Part shown: positions 7,165 to 16,043 of the stretch, piece after piece
Position numbering within the stretch: the stretch's first letter is position 1
Layout: each line of letters opens with the position of its first letter
DNA from: Saprospiraceae bacterium
Lineage (GTDB): Bacteria; Bacteroidota; Bacteroidia; Chitinophagales; Saprospiraceae
NCBI GenBank assembly: GCA_027488855.1
Contig: JAIYAV010000018.1
Location: 1 to 34,593 of the forward strand
Reading direction: 5' to 3'
Length of the DNA stretch: 34,593 nucleotides
Notes under the pieces: model-generated
Database searches by the model: none
What the model saw: the letters and a program-made list of their open reading frames with translations, nothing else
Told to the model about the DNA's origin: nothing
Translations under genes and position numbers: made by a program

Positions 7165-7629
7165 ATGGCAGAATTTACACTCAAAGTCAATGGGACAAAA
7201 TACAAGGTGGAGGCCGCTGCAGATACGCCTTTGCTCTGGATTTTGCGCGACCACCTGGGCCTGACCGGCTCAAAATACGGTTGTGGTATTGGCCAGTGTG
7301 GTGCTTGCACCGTACACATCAATGGCGAATCCATGCGTTCTTGCGCCTTACCCGTTTCGGCGGTAGGCAAAGCAGGAGTCATCACCATCGAAGGTTTGTC
7401 CAAAACGGGGGAGCACCCCGTTCAGCAAGCCTGGCACGAAGTGGATGTCCCCCAATGTGGCTATTGCCAGGCGGGACAAATCATGAGCGCCGCCGCGCTG
7501 CTCAAAAAAAATCCTACGCCTTCTGACGCCGACATCAACTCGGCCATGTCAGGCAACATTTGCCGTTGTGGTACCTACAACCGCATCCGGGAAGCCATTC
7601 ACGTAGCCGCTAAAAAAGTTAAATCATGA
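7165..7629 (+). CDS. [2Fe-2S] subunit of a xanthine dehydrogenase-family hydroxylase
   Basis: 154 residues, the normal length for the small iron-sulfur subunit (isoquinoline 1-oxidoreductase alpha/IorA, CoxS type). The plant-type ferredoxin cluster ligands are C40, C45, C48 and C60 ([17 protein letters not shown]...SC). The second, helical [2Fe-2S] domain supplies C98, C101, C133 and C135 ([12 protein letters not shown] and [16 protein letters not shown]). It passes electrons from the molybdenum centre. Its stop overlaps the start of the large subunit by ATGA (7626-7629). No FAD subunit follows, so electrons probably leave through another carrier, as in IorAB-type two-subunit enzymes. Confidence 0.93.
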   Translation: MAEFTLKVNGTKYKVEAAADTPLLWILRDHLGLTGSKYGCGIGQCGACTVHINGESMRSCALPVSAVGKAGVITIEGLSKTGEHPVQQAWHEVDVPQCGYCQAGQIMSAAALLKKNPTPSDADINSAMSGNICRCGTYNRIREAIHVAAKKVKS

Positions 7630-9758
7630 GCACACCCTCTATTCAATTCGATCGCCGCTCCTTCCTCAAGGTTACCGCGACCACTGGTGGCGGGATGATG
7701 CTGGGTTTGAGCTGGGCAGCCAGTGCCGCCGAAATCAGCGAGGCACCATTTATGGAGGCAATGACCTTCAACGCGTTTGTAAAAATCAGTCCCGAAGGCG
7801 TGATTACCATCATGTCGCCCAATCCCGAGTGTGGCCAGAACATCAAAACGGCCATGCCGATGTTGGTCGCCGAAGAGCTGGACTGCGACTGGAGCAAAGT
7901 AGTGGTCGAACAAGCTGGACTGGATTCCAACAAATACACCCGTCAGGTAGCCGGGGGTAGTGGTTCCACCCCTGCCTCCTGGAAGCCGCTGCGCACCGCT
8001 GGGGCTACGGCCCGTCAAATGTTGATCAGTGCAGCTGCCAAGCGTTGGAATGTCAGCGCCTCTGAGTGCAGCACCAGCAATGGAGTAGTACTGCATACCG
8101 CTTCGGGCAAAAAAGCCACTTACGGCGAACTGGCCACCGAAGCCGCTAAAATGGAAGTGCCCAAAGATGTGGTTTTAAAGGCGGTCAAGGATTTCAAAAT
8201 CATTGGCCAATCGCACAAGGCGGTCGACAACAAAAAAATCTTCACGGGCAAACAAGAGTTCGGTCTCGACTTCAAAAGGGAAGGCATGCTCATTGGTGTA
8301 GTGGCCCGTCCACCCGCTTTTGGCATGAAGATCAAATCGGTCAACGATTCTCGCACCAAAGCCATGCCGGGCATCAAGCAGGTGGTCCGTTTTGGCAATA
8401 AAGTGGCCGTATTGGGCAGCTCCACCTGGGAAGTCCTCAAAGGCCGCGAGCGCCTAGCCATTGAGTGGGAAGTAGACACCAAACTGGAAAGCTCTGCCGA
8501 TCACGATGCAAAAATGGCCGAACTGCTGACCAAACCTCTGGAAAAGCCACAACGCAAGGACGGCGACGCACTGGCTCAGTTTGAAGGTGCACATAAAGTC
8601 ATCGAGTCCAAGTTCGAAGCACCATTTTTGCCCCATGCACCCATGGAGCCCATGAACTTCTTTGCGGATGTACGCGAAGATAAAGCCGAACTGATCGGGC
8701 CAACTCAAAACCCGGGTTCTGCCCGCCGTGCAGCAGCACAGGCGCTTGGAATAGCCGAAGATAAGGTCAGTGTGATGATGACCAGGATGGGTGGTGGTTT
8801 TGGTCGGCGTTTGAATGCCGACTTTGCTGCTGAAGCTGCGGAGGTTTCCAAACTGGCCAAAGCACCCGTCAAACTCATGTGGACCAGGGAAGACGACATG
8901 ACGGGAGGGATTTACCGTCCGGCTTGCCACTACCTTTACCGGGCGGCACTGGATGCTCAAGGCAATGTAAAGGCCATCCACGTGCGTGGCGCTGGTCTGA
9001 ACGTAGGCAACCCACTGCGGGAAAATAACTTCCCCGCAGGTGCCATTGAACACTATCTGGCCGAAGGGCACAACCAACCAAGCAACATCACCACTGGCCC
9101 CTGGCGGGCACCTGTGCACAACTTCCTGGCCTTTGCTGAGCAAAGTTTCCTGGATGAGATCGCGGAGGCTACTGGCAAAGACCCGGTGCAATTGCGTCTG
9201 GACTGGTTGGCACAAGCCGAAAAATCACCAGTAGGCAGTGTGCCTTACAAAATTGATCGTTTCCGCAATACCATCGAACTGGCCGCGAAAAAAGCCAATT
9301 GGGGCAAGGCACCAGCCGGGGTATTCCAAGGGTTCAGTGCTTACTTTTCCTTCAATACCTACGTAGCTCAGGTGGTGGAGGTAACGCTGGAAGCAGGTCA
9401 ACCCAAGATCAAACGCATGGTTTGTGCCGTGGACTGTGGGGTGGTGATCAACCCAGAACACGCCATCAATCAAATTGAAGGCGGCCTTGTGGACGGACTT
9501 GGACATGCCATGTTCAGCAACATGACCTTCAAGGATGGTGTTCCCGATCAGACCAATTACGATACCTATCGCGTCATTAAAATGGGCGACACGCCACCCG
9601 TGGAAGTTTATTTCGTAGAAAACGAACTGGATCCTACGGGCTTGGGTGAGCCGGCTTTGCCTCCACTTTCGGCGGCAGTGGGCAATGCGATATTCAAAGC
9701 AACCGGAATTCGTTTGCGCAAGCAGCCATTTAGTTTGAATGGTTTGCGGAACGTGTAG
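7626..9758 (+). CDS. Tat-exported molybdopterin-binding subunit of a xanthine dehydrogenase-family hydroxylase (IorB-like)
   Basis: 710 residues. The N-terminus carries a twin-arginine signal (RRSFLK at 10-15 followed by [14 protein letters not shown]), so the enzyme is exported folded with its cofactor, presumably together with the leaderless small subunit. Further motifs are [21 protein letters not shown] (about 60-80), [21 protein letters not shown], the large-domain [31 protein letters not shown] and the C-terminal GLGEPALPP. Glu675 in the last motif is the conserved catalytic base. The GGFGRR pattern and Tat signal indicate the isoquinoline/aldehyde oxidoreductase beta-subunit class; the real substrate (aldehyde or N-heterocycle) cannot be read from sequence. 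A strong terminator follows at 9780. Confidence 0.93.
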   Translation: MSTPSIQFDRRSFLKVTATTGGGMMLGLSWAASAAEISEAPFMEAMTFNAFVKISPEGVITIMSPNPECGQNIKTAMPMLVAEELDCDWSKVVVEQAGLDSNKYTRQVAGGSGSTPASWKPLRTAGATARQMLISAAAKRWNVSASECSTSNGVVLHTASGKKATYGELATEAAKMEVPKDVVLKAVKDFKIIGQSHKAVDNKKIFTGKQEFGLDFKREGMLIGVVARPPAFGMKIKSVNDSRTKAMPGIKQVVRFGNKVAVLGSSTWEVLKGRERLAIEWEVDTKLESSADHDAKMAELLTKPLEKPQRKDGDALAQFEGAHKVIESKFEAPFLPHAPMEPMNFFADVREDKAELIGPTQNPGSARRAAAQALGIAEDKVSVMMTRMGGGFGRRLNADFAAEAAEVSKLAKAPVKLMWTREDDMTGGIYRPACHYLYRAALDAQGNVKAIHVRGAGLNVGNPLRENNFPAGAIEHYLAEGHNQPSNITTGPWRAPVHNFLAFAEQSFLDEIAEATGKDPVQLRLDWLAQAEKSPVGSVPYKIDRFRNTIELAAKKANWGKAPAGVFQGFSAYFSFNTYVAQVVEVTLEAGQPKIKRMVCAVDCGVVINPEHAINQIEGGLVDGLGHAMFSNMTFKDGVPDQTNYDTYRVIKMGDTPPVEVYFVENELDPTGLGEPALPPLSAAVGNAIFKATGIRLRKQPFSLNGLRNV

Positions 9759-9779
9759 GGTATTTATAGGATAAAAATG

Positions 9780-9823
9780 AAAGGGATGGATGGTCATAAA
9801 AAAGATCGTCCATCCCTTTTTTT
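9780..9823 (+). terminator. Rho-independent terminator of the hydroxylase operon
   Basis: AAAGGGATGGA (9780-9790) pairs with TCCATCCCTTT (9809-9819), the stem continuing inward with two mismatches, and is followed by a run of T to 9823. It begins 22 bases after the stop codon at 9758. Confidence 0.85.
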
Positions 9824-9846
9824 ATGCCTTATTGATCATTTTTAAG

Positions 9847-9896
9847 CGATAACCCGCTCAAAGTCCTTAAAAAAATACACTTTGAGCAGCTTATCG
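9847..9896. other. Imperfect stem-loop upstream of the DUF234 ATPase gene
   Basis: CGATAA (9847-9852) with TTATCG (9891-9896), and inside it GCTCAAAG (9856-9863) with CTTTGAGC (9880-9887), form a two-segment stem around a 16-base A-rich loop. CGCTCAAACG at 9909-9918 repeats the inner motif. No T-tail follows. It could be an operator or leader structure for the gene at 9948. Confidence 0.4.
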
Positions 9897-9947
9897 TAGC
9901 TTTATTCCGCTCAAACGCTTATTTTTACCCAAAACCTACACTCTCAA

Positions 9948-11378
9948 ATGGAAAAAAAGATCATTGGGCGAAAAGAAGAAATTAAAATTATGTTGGGTGC
10001 ACTGCATTCTGCACAACCGGAGTTGCTTGCAGTAATTGGGCGCAGAAGGGTAGGGAAAACTTTTTTGATCAAACAAACTTATGGTCAATTCCTTGATTTT
10101 GAGTTGACGGGTTTGCAGCACACCAAAAAGCCAGAACAATTACAAAATTTCATTTTTGCATTTCGGAACCATTTCCCGGATTTTGAATACGCTGAAAAGC
10201 CCAACTCCTGGCTAGAAGCGTTCTATCTGCTCAGCAAAGCCTTGGAGGAAAAGGCAAAAACGGGGAAAATAGTGGTGTTTCTGGACGAACTCCCTTGGTT
10301 GGGAAGCAAACGTTCGGAATTCATCACGGGTTTGAGTTGGTTTTGGAATTCATGGGCAATCAACCAGTCTATAGTGGTGGTGATTTGTGGCTCAGCCGCT
10401 TCCTGGATGATCGAAAAAGTCATCAATGATCGTGGTGGCTTGCACAATCGTGTGACCAGACTCATGGAAATTCAACCTTTTACCCTGGCTGAAACGGAGG
10501 AGTTTTTGCAATTGCGCGGCATCCCTTTAAGCCGTTACCATATTGTGCAGTTGTATTTGACTATGGGCGGCATTCCGATGTATCTTGATCAGGTTAAGCC
10601 AGGCTTATCGGCAGTGCAAAATATTCAAGCGGTTTATTTTCAACGAAACGGGTATTTACGCAATGAATTTGATCGTTTGTTTGGCTCTTTGTTTGACAAT
10701 CCAGATCGATACATTGAAATCATTCGCACCTTGGCTGCGAAAAGAATGGGCATGACCCGGCAGGAGATCATTGCCAAAAGCAAGTTGAACAACGGCGGAA
10801 TGCTCTCACTGGCCTTAAATGAACTCCAACAGTCGGGCTTTATCGAAGCATACGGTAGTTATGGGAAAAAAAATCGGCAAAACTTGTACCGTTTAACGGA
10901 TGCCTATTCTCTTTTTTACCTCACTTTTATCGAACCCTTAGGCCCCAATGCCCATGCGGATTTTACCAAATTGAGCGATTTACCTCATTACAAATCCTGG
11001 AGCGGCTATGCATTTGAGAACCTTTGTTTGCTCCACATCCCACAAATCCGCAAAGCTTTAGGTATTTCGGGAGTGTTTACCACCATTTCCTCGTTTTTAG
11101 CCAAAGCAGACAATGGTTTGACTGGGGCACAAATTGATTTGGTGATTGATCGCAATGATCATTCGGTGAACCTGTGTGAAATCAAATTCAGCAGTACTGA
11201 TTATGCCTTGGATAAAAGCGATGTGACAAGTTTGGAAAACAAAAAACGAGTATTTCAGTACCACACCAAAACCAAAAAGCATCTGTTTACGACCTTAATT
11301 ACCACTTTTGGGGTGGCAGAGAATATTCATCGGTCAGCGGTTGACCAAGTGGTGGTATTAGAAGACTTGTTTGCCTAA
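9948..11378 (+). CDS. ATPase_2/DUF234 ATP-binding protein with PD-(D/E)XK C-terminus
   Basis: 476 residues. The Walker A motif is GRRRVGKT (31-38) and the Walker B is VVFLDELPWLG (about 108-118), followed by the sensor-like VVICGSAASWM. The GGIPMYLDQV block, the helix-turn-helix-like KRMGMTRQEIIAKSKLNNGGMLSLALNELQQSGFIE, and the C-terminal GYAFENLCL...GAQIDLVIDR...LCEIKFS follow. The last part supplies the E, D and E-x-K pattern of a PD-(D/E)XK nuclease fold, as in DUF234. Such genes are abundant in Bacteroidota and archaea, but their role is not established; nuclease or mobile-DNA functions have been proposed. It converges with a nuclease-fold gene at 11383, 4 bases away. Confidence 0.85.
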   Translation: MEKKIIGRKEEIKIMLGALHSAQPELLAVIGRRRVGKTFLIKQTYGQFLDFELTGLQHTKKPEQLQNFIFAFRNHFPDFEYAEKPNSWLEAFYLLSKALEEKAKTGKIVVFLDELPWLGSKRSEFITGLSWFWNSWAINQSIVVVICGSAASWMIEKVINDRGGLHNRVTRLMEIQPFTLAETEEFLQLRGIPLSRYHIVQLYLTMGGIPMYLDQVKPGLSAVQNIQAVYFQRNGYLRNEFDRLFGSLFDNPDRYIEIIRTLAAKRMGMTRQEIIAKSKLNNGGMLSLALNELQQSGFIEAYGSYGKKNRQNLYRLTDAYSLFYLTFIEPLGPNAHADFTKLSDLPHYKSWSGYAFENLCLLHIPQIRKALGISGVFTTISSFLAKADNGLTGAQIDLVIDRNDHSVNLCEIKFSSTDYALDKSDVTSLENKKRVFQYHTKTKKHLFTTLITTFGVAENIHRSAVDQVVVLEDLFA

Positions 11379-11382
11379 GTTT

Positions 11383-12264
11383 TTACTGGAATTTTGACTT
11401 GTATGCCTCAAAGATGGAGGAAATTTCTGTTGCGTTTTTTCCTTCTATGTGAAGCAACTCAGCAATGATTTCAATTACTTTTTCAATGGATAAGTCCACC
11501 AGAAAAGCCATTTTTTCTAGGGAAAACTCTTGTAATGACCAGAGTTTATGGACAAACTCTCGTTTTTCAATTTCAATACCTTCTTCTCGACCTTCTTCAA
11601 GTCCCTGAAGATAAAGTCCATCCGTTTCGACATCATAGTGAATAGTCATGGCTTCCACTTGAGATTTGACAATGATTTCCATTTTCCTTAAACGTGATAA
11701 AATTAGCAATTGTTTTTGATACTTTTTGATTCGGCTTGACTTACGGAGTACCCTTTGAAGATTGTACAAGATTTGCCGAATTACATGCGCTGGCTGATCT
11801 TCTCCAAAATCGCAGAGGATTGCCAAAACAATTTCCTCTGGAATGGTAGAGTTCAAAAATTGTTCTTTAGGGATTTGTTTCAATACAATAACCTCGAACG
11901 TTAGGTTAAGCCCATTAAGTGATAACTCGGTTTGGTTAATGTGATTGGGTTTTCCCATGCCGCCATAAATTACAATTTGACGAAGGGGTAACCCTGTGAT
12001 GTTATGAAAGAGAGCATAATGTAGCAAATTACGCCTCCGCAAATCTTCATCGGTAACATGAAACTCTATTTGCAACCCATAGTCCAACTCTGGCTCATCA
12101 TGTACAACGCGTCGAATGTTGTCCATCTCGGCTTCCTGAGTGACTTGCATTTTGGCGTCAACAGGTATTAGTTTTGGTGGGTTCAAGCCGAGTAGTTTTT
12201 TCAGTAAAGGCAGCAGTAGAGACTCAACGTTTTCTTTGAAAATCCGGTCGTAGTTATTGGCCAT
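11383..12264 (-). CDS. Rpn-like / PD-(D/E)XK nuclease-family putative transposase
   Basis: 293 residues. The N-terminus (NNYDRIFKENVESLLLPLLKKLLG), the central ELDYGLQIEFHVTDEDLRRRNLLHYALFHN and LPLRQIVIYGG, and the charged helical C-terminus (GREEGIEIEKREFVHKLW) fit the Rpn/DUF4351-type recombination-promoting nucleases often annotated as PD-(D/E)XK transposases. E-F-H replaces the more usual E-F-Q at the catalytic strand. Terminal inverted repeats are not evident, so it is not called as an IS. The upstream spacer (12265-12325) is extremely AT-rich. Confidence 0.75.
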   Translation of the reverse strand: MANNYDRIFKENVESLLLPLLKKLLGLNPPKLIPVDAKMQVTQEAEMDNIRRVVHDEPELDYGLQIEFHVTDEDLRRRNLLHYALFHNITGLPLRQIVIYGGMGKPNHINQTELSLNGLNLTFEVIVLKQIPKEQFLNSTIPEEIVLAILCDFGEDQPAHVIRQILYNLQRVLRKSSRIKKYQKQLLILSRLRKMEIIVKSQVEAMTIHYDVETDGLYLQGLEEGREEGIEIEKREFVHKLWSLQEFSLEKMAFLVDLSIEKVIEIIAELLHIEGKNATEISSIFEAYKSKFQ

Positions 12265-12325
12265 AAAAAAGAATTATGGCCTAAATATACTTATATTTTT
12301 AAAATAAAAAAAATTATTTTTTTTG

Positions 12326-12382
12326 TTTTAAAAACCATAGGCTCCGAAATTCAGCAAAATTCGGAGTCTATGGTTTTTAAAA
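12326..12382 (-). terminator. Terminator at the end of the polysaccharide locus
   Basis: TTTTAAAAACCATAGGCTCC (12327 on) pairs with GGAGTCTATGGTTTTTAAAA (ending 12382), more than 20 pairs with one G-T wobble and a 10-base loop. The A/T-rich ends give U-tails in either direction. It starts right after the stop codon of the lipoprotein gene at 12385. Confidence 0.8.
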
Positions 12383-12384
12383 CG

Positions 12385-13149
12385 CTACTTCTTCCGTATC
12401 AAGCGATCATACATTCTACCAGCCTCATAATAAGGTTTTTCATCTTCTCCAGTAACTCTTTCCAAAGTCCATAAATCCAAGGTGTCGCCACGTTTGGTCC
12501 AGGCCAGAGGAAACATCTCTTGCTTCGTGGAAGAGAAATAAATCATGTTGTTGCCACTCCCGGCGTCGGCCAGATCGCCACCGATTGCGGCTTCGTAGCT
12601 TTGATAAGCCTCAAACCCCTTGATGGTTCCATCGGCATTTAGCGTGATGGGTTGGTCTGCATTGGTTCTGCCAAAAGGATTCTCACGGGTGTAGGTACCA
12701 GCAAGGTGTTGGCCAAGCAATAGTACTGCCGCACCGCGAGGATCGTGCTCATGGTTTTCAACGGGCTGGAAACGCACTTCATTTTCGGTGCCTTGATCCA
12801 TCACAATCTCCTGATCCGAAATTTGGGTCACCCGCAATACTGCATCGCCCAACATTTCCCCACTGATCTCGATGGTTTTGTCATCAATAACGGTGTAAGT
12901 GCCTGGGGCTGCTTCAACGCCACCATAAATGTACACCACTGAGTCTTGGCCAATGAACTGTAATTCGTGGCATTGAGCGGTGAACAGAGAGTCACTGTCT
13001 GCTTCTACGGCATCAATGAACGAACTAGACACCCAATACGGCGTAGCTGTGAAGGCAGGTGCTTCAGCCTGTTTGGGTGCTGCGTTTTGACAGGCCTGGC
13101 CCAGGGCTACAGCCAAGCCCAGTAAGCATAAAATGTTAGTTGTTCTCAT
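12385..13149 (-). CDS. Putative lipoprotein of unknown function, last gene of the polysaccharide locus
   Basis: 254 residues with a lipoprotein signal (LCLLGLAVALGQAC, lipid-attached Cys20). The mature part has two beta-rich halves: LQFIGQDSVVYIYGGVEAAPGTYTVIDDKTIEI (about 63-96) and a region with AGTYTRENPFG, ITLNADGTIKGFEAYQSYE and LAWTKRGDTLDLWTLERV. Both resemble lipocalin-like 'how much is displayed' stress/adhesion domains only in general composition; I do not recognise the family. It lies 60 bases after the second lyase gene on the same strand and ends at a strong terminator, so it may be co-transcribed with the lyases. Confidence 0.7.
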   Translation of the reverse strand: MRTTNILCLLGLAVALGQACQNAAPKQAEAPAFTATPYWVSSSFIDAVEADSDSLFTAQCHELQFIGQDSVVYIYGGVEAAPGTYTVIDDKTIEISGEMLGDAVLRVTQISDQEIVMDQGTENEVRFQPVENHEHDPRGAAVLLLGQHLAGTYTRENPFGRTNADQPITLNADGTIKGFEAYQSYEAAIGGDLADAGSGNNMIYFSSTKQEMFPLAWTKRGDTLDLWTLERVTGEDEKPYYEAGRMYDRLIRKK

Positions 13150-13209
13150 CGTAATGAATTAAGATTTAGTTGTAAATATAATTCATTATTTAAAACTATC
13201 AATGCATGT

Positions 13210-15135
13210 TCAATCCCGTTTGAAACTATACACGAACTTGCCTTTCGCCTCTGGTGCCGTATTCGTCAAAATGATCCGCCGCACGGGTTTGCTGTCCCAT
13301 TTGGTTTTGAAGCTGCTGTATTCCATCCCTTCGGTGGAAGGCAATTCGGTCGTAGCCGTCCATTTTTTGGCATCGTAACGCAGGGTTATGCTCAGGAGCC
13401 CATCCGAAATGGTAATTTTGCCCGCTTCGACGAGGTTCACGTCACCCACGGTCATAAAAACCTGTTGCAGCGATTTGGGCTTTTGTTTGAGCAGGTATTC
13501 GTCGGTGAGTTCTACCTCGTCCTGATTGCGCTTGAGCAGCACGGTGCGGTTCCAGCTTTGGATGCCCGCTTCGGCAGGGTAGGCATTGGCAATGTCCATA
13601 CTCATGCCACTTTCTTTCGGCGTCATGATCCGGCTGACATTTTTTGCCGCAAATTCCTGGCCGTTTTTTTGCCCTAATCCATTGATGATCGGTAGGTTGT
13701 GGTGCTCGGACTGGGTAAACCACAATTCATAACGTTTGCTCGAAAAAGTGCGGGCCGTGTAATTCCCCCGTCCAGCGTCGACAATCATGGGTTTGCCGTT
13801 GAGGTAAATGATGAAGTCTCCTACATCGTTGTGGTTGTGGCTTTCGGCATTGTGCCCACCGTGCGCGGCGAGGTACATGCCACTGGCATTGCGGGTGGTC
13901 ATCACCTGGATGTCGGCAAACCAGGCATCCGGTGCAGGGGTGTAACTGAAATTGTTGCTGGCCAGCTGCACAATGCTCAGGATGTTGTTGAGCTTGCGGG
14001 GCCGTTGGTAACCGGAAACAACAGTTGAAGCAGCAGGGAAAGTTTTGAAAGCCCATTGGCCAAATTGTACCATCGTTTCATCTTTGATGGCTTTTCCAAA
14101 ACGGTAAAGCATTAGGCCATCAGGGGTAAGTTTAGGATCGGCATCGGCAAAGTTGACAAAGTAATTGTCGGCGATGTGGGTTTTGTACACGTAAGAAGCC
14201 ATCTTTTGCACCAGCGGCTCACTATAAATGTCAATTTTTCCATTGGTGGCGTTGGTGTAGAGTTCCAAACAATCGTAAACCGAAGCACCCGCTGCAAACC
14301 AGTAACTTGGGCCTTCATCACAGCCGCCATCGTCGCCCAGGCTATTGAGGTAGCGATCGAGGCCACGCATGGAATGGTGTAGCATTTCGGCGCGTTGTTT
14401 TTCGTCTTTTTCCAGGAGTAAAATGGCGGTGATCCAGTTGGACATGATCCAGGGATTCCAGTTGTTGACGGGTTTGGTTTGGCTCATCCAGCCGTATTTG
14501 TCGCCATTTTTGGCCATTGGGGTGAAGATGCGTTGCTTGGTTTCGTAATAGATGCGGCTACGCAGCAGGCGATTGATTTTGTCTAGTTTTTCTCCTACAA
14601 AATAGTCGGTTAAGGCCAACACTGCGGCGGTTTCAGCGGCGAATAGATCAACCACCGGATTCTCCACATCGGGCAAGCCTGTACCACTAATGTGTGCCGG
14701 AACGCCCCAATAACTCTCTTCACAGATCGACCAAACCCCATTCATGATGGCTTCGGTGAAACGCCCCTGGTTTTCGAGGCTTTCGGCGAGCACCAGGTTC
14801 ATCAGGGCATTGCGTTTGCCATAAGAAAGATTGCCATGTTGTTGGCGGTCGCCGGAGCGCACAAAGTCGAGGGAGGTGCTGGCAGAAATGGGCTCGAATT
14901 TGTATTTGAGCGTAGTTTCGCCCGTTTTGATCAGTTTGTTGAAGGTGGAATCGGGGAGTTTTTTGCGCCATTCTTCGGGCGTGGTGGGGTAGGGCTTCCA
15001 CTGGTTTTTGGGAACCAAAGATTGTTGTACAGCCAGCAGATTGTATTTGTTGGCGAGGATGTTGCGCTGAACGACCTGGGCAAAAGACAGCTGGATACAA
15101 ACCAGCGAAAGGAAGAGCATGAAGTAGGTTCTCAT
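13210..15135 (-). CDS. Heparinase II/III-family polysaccharide lyase
   Basis: 641 residues with a signal peptide (YFMLFLSLVCIQLSFAQ, 4-20). The N-terminal (alpha/alpha) toroid carries NNWNPWI (224-230) and GGCDEGPSYWFAAG (270-283); the C-terminal beta-sandwich begins around 380 and has HGGHNAESHNHNDVGDF (425-441, H433/H435/D437), KPMIVDAGRGNYTARTFSSKRYELW and SEHHNLPIING. This is the layout of heparinase II/III superfamily lyases that beta-eliminate uronic-acid-containing glycans; the HNHNDVG and Asn/Tyr/His residues are the expected active-site elements. It differs from the paralogue at 17079-18920, so the two probably cut different linkages. It is translated 34 bases downstream of the LamG gene. 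Confidence 0.88.
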   Translation of the reverse strand: MRTYFMLFLSLVCIQLSFAQVVQRNILANKYNLLAVQQSLVPKNQWKPYPTTPEEWRKKLPDSTFNKLIKTGETTLKYKFEPISASTSLDFVRSGDRQQHGNLSYGKRNALMNLVLAESLENQGRFTEAIMNGVWSICEESYWGVPAHISGTGLPDVENPVVDLFAAETAAVLALTDYFVGEKLDKINRLLRSRIYYETKQRIFTPMAKNGDKYGWMSQTKPVNNWNPWIMSNWITAILLLEKDEKQRAEMLHHSMRGLDRYLNSLGDDGGCDEGPSYWFAAGASVYDCLELYTNATNGKIDIYSEPLVQKMASYVYKTHIADNYFVNFADADPKLTPDGLMLYRFGKAIKDETMVQFGQWAFKTFPAASTVVSGYQRPRKLNNILSIVQLASNNFSYTPAPDAWFADIQVMTTRNASGMYLAAHGGHNAESHNHNDVGDFIIYLNGKPMIVDAGRGNYTARTFSSKRYELWFTQSEHHNLPIINGLGQKNGQEFAAKNVSRIMTPKESGMSMDIANAYPAEAGIQSWNRTVLLKRNQDEVELTDEYLLKQKPKSLQQVFMTVGDVNLVEAGKITISDGLLSITLRYDAKKWTATTELPSTEGMEYSSFKTKWDSKPVRRIILTNTAPEAKGKFVYSFKRD

Positions 15136-15169
15136 TGCAGATGTTGGTTTAAACGTTTTGAGGATAGTT

Positions 15170-16039
15170 CTAGCGGGCCAATCGTTGTAATTCTTTTTTG
15201 CTCAAAGCTCGATCAAAGATGGCCAAGCCGCCAATTTGACCTTTAAAAAAATTACCCATACCCCTTTTTAACAATACGGCTCCAACTGTGAAATCTGAGC
15301 CATTATTGCCCATGCCATCAGGAAAATAATAAGGATTTTTGCTTTGAATCAAACCATTTGGATACCCTTCAAATCCTTTGGTGTGGTCGATCAGTTCAGG
15401 CTTACGGGCTTCAAAAACGCCGTTTACATAGGACTTCATGTAGCGCCCATCGTAAGTAAAAGCCACACAAACCCATTGATTGGCAGGGACTTCCTGTTTG
15501 CTCGCGGAGTAGTCGATGGAGTAGGGGAATGGCGGAGTTGGTTTGCCCGTAAGTGAAATGTGCCCACAAACCTGATTTTTGCCATTGTAATGCGGAAGGG
15601 ACACAAATAAGCCATACTGGCGTTTGCCGCCGTCCTGGTATTCGTTCCACATGCCGCCTACGAAGCCGGTTTGTTCGCCCGTCCATTTTACCCAGGCGAG
15701 GACTGTGACACCTTGTTTTGGGCCATAAATGTTCAAGGCTCCAACTTGGTCATTGGATAGCGAGAGGTAAGCACCACTGCCAAACTGGGCTGAGTAGCCG
15801 GACAGCGGCCCTTCGTTGACACGGGTAAGGGTGCCATCCTTTTCGGCGAGCGGAAAAGTCCCTTTGCCCCAAGCTTGGCGGGTTTGGCCTGCTTCTTCCT
15901 TGAAGTCCCAAAATGCAACCAAACCTTTGGTGGATTTAAGCTGCTCCGTTTTGTTTTGGGCACCTAATTCTTGAATTTGGCCCAATAAAACCCCAGTCCA
16001 AATAAGTAGGAAAATGAATAGGTTTTGATTCGTTTTCAT
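15170..16039 (-). CDS. Exported LamG/concanavalin A-like carbohydrate-binding protein
   Basis: 289 residues starting MKTNQNLFIFLLIWTGVLLG, a signal peptide. Residues about 39-280 form a LamG-type jelly roll: STKGLVAFWDFKEEAGQ, AQFGSGAYLSLSNDQV, GVTVLAWVKWTG, NQWVCVAFTYDGRYMKSYVNG, GQIGGLAIFDRALSKKELQRL. Many Bacteroidota PULs contain such single-domain LamG proteins, presumably binding the polysaccharide at the surface or in the periplasm. The frame stays open to 16195, but that extension overlaps the upstream gene; the ATG at 16039 lies 4 bases after that gene's stop, indicating tight translational coupling. Confidence 0.8.
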   Translation of the reverse strand: MKTNQNLFIFLLIWTGVLLGQIQELGAQNKTEQLKSTKGLVAFWDFKEEAGQTRQAWGKGTFPLAEKDGTLTRVNEGPLSGYSAQFGSGAYLSLSNDQVGALNIYGPKQGVTVLAWVKWTGEQTGFVGGMWNEYQDGGKRQYGLFVSLPHYNGKNQVCGHISLTGKPTPPFPYSIDYSASKQEVPANQWVCVAFTYDGRYMKSYVNGVFEARKPELIDHTKGFEGYPNGLIQSKNPYYFPDGMGNNGSDFTVGAVLLKRGMGNFFKGQIGGLAIFDRALSKKELQRLAR

Positions 16040-16043
16040 CAAT

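Noticed and set aside
8454-9215. 253-codon open frame opposite the molybdopterin subunit.
   Set aside because: Mirror of a conserved gene in the opposite frame; cysteine/histidine-rich without any domain.
11383-12382. Whether the Rpn-like gene with its flanking hairpin is an intact insertion sequence.
   Set aside because: The hairpin at 12326-12382 has no counterpart beyond the gene's other end, where the convergent ATPase gene stops 4 bases away, so no terminal inverted repeats exist.
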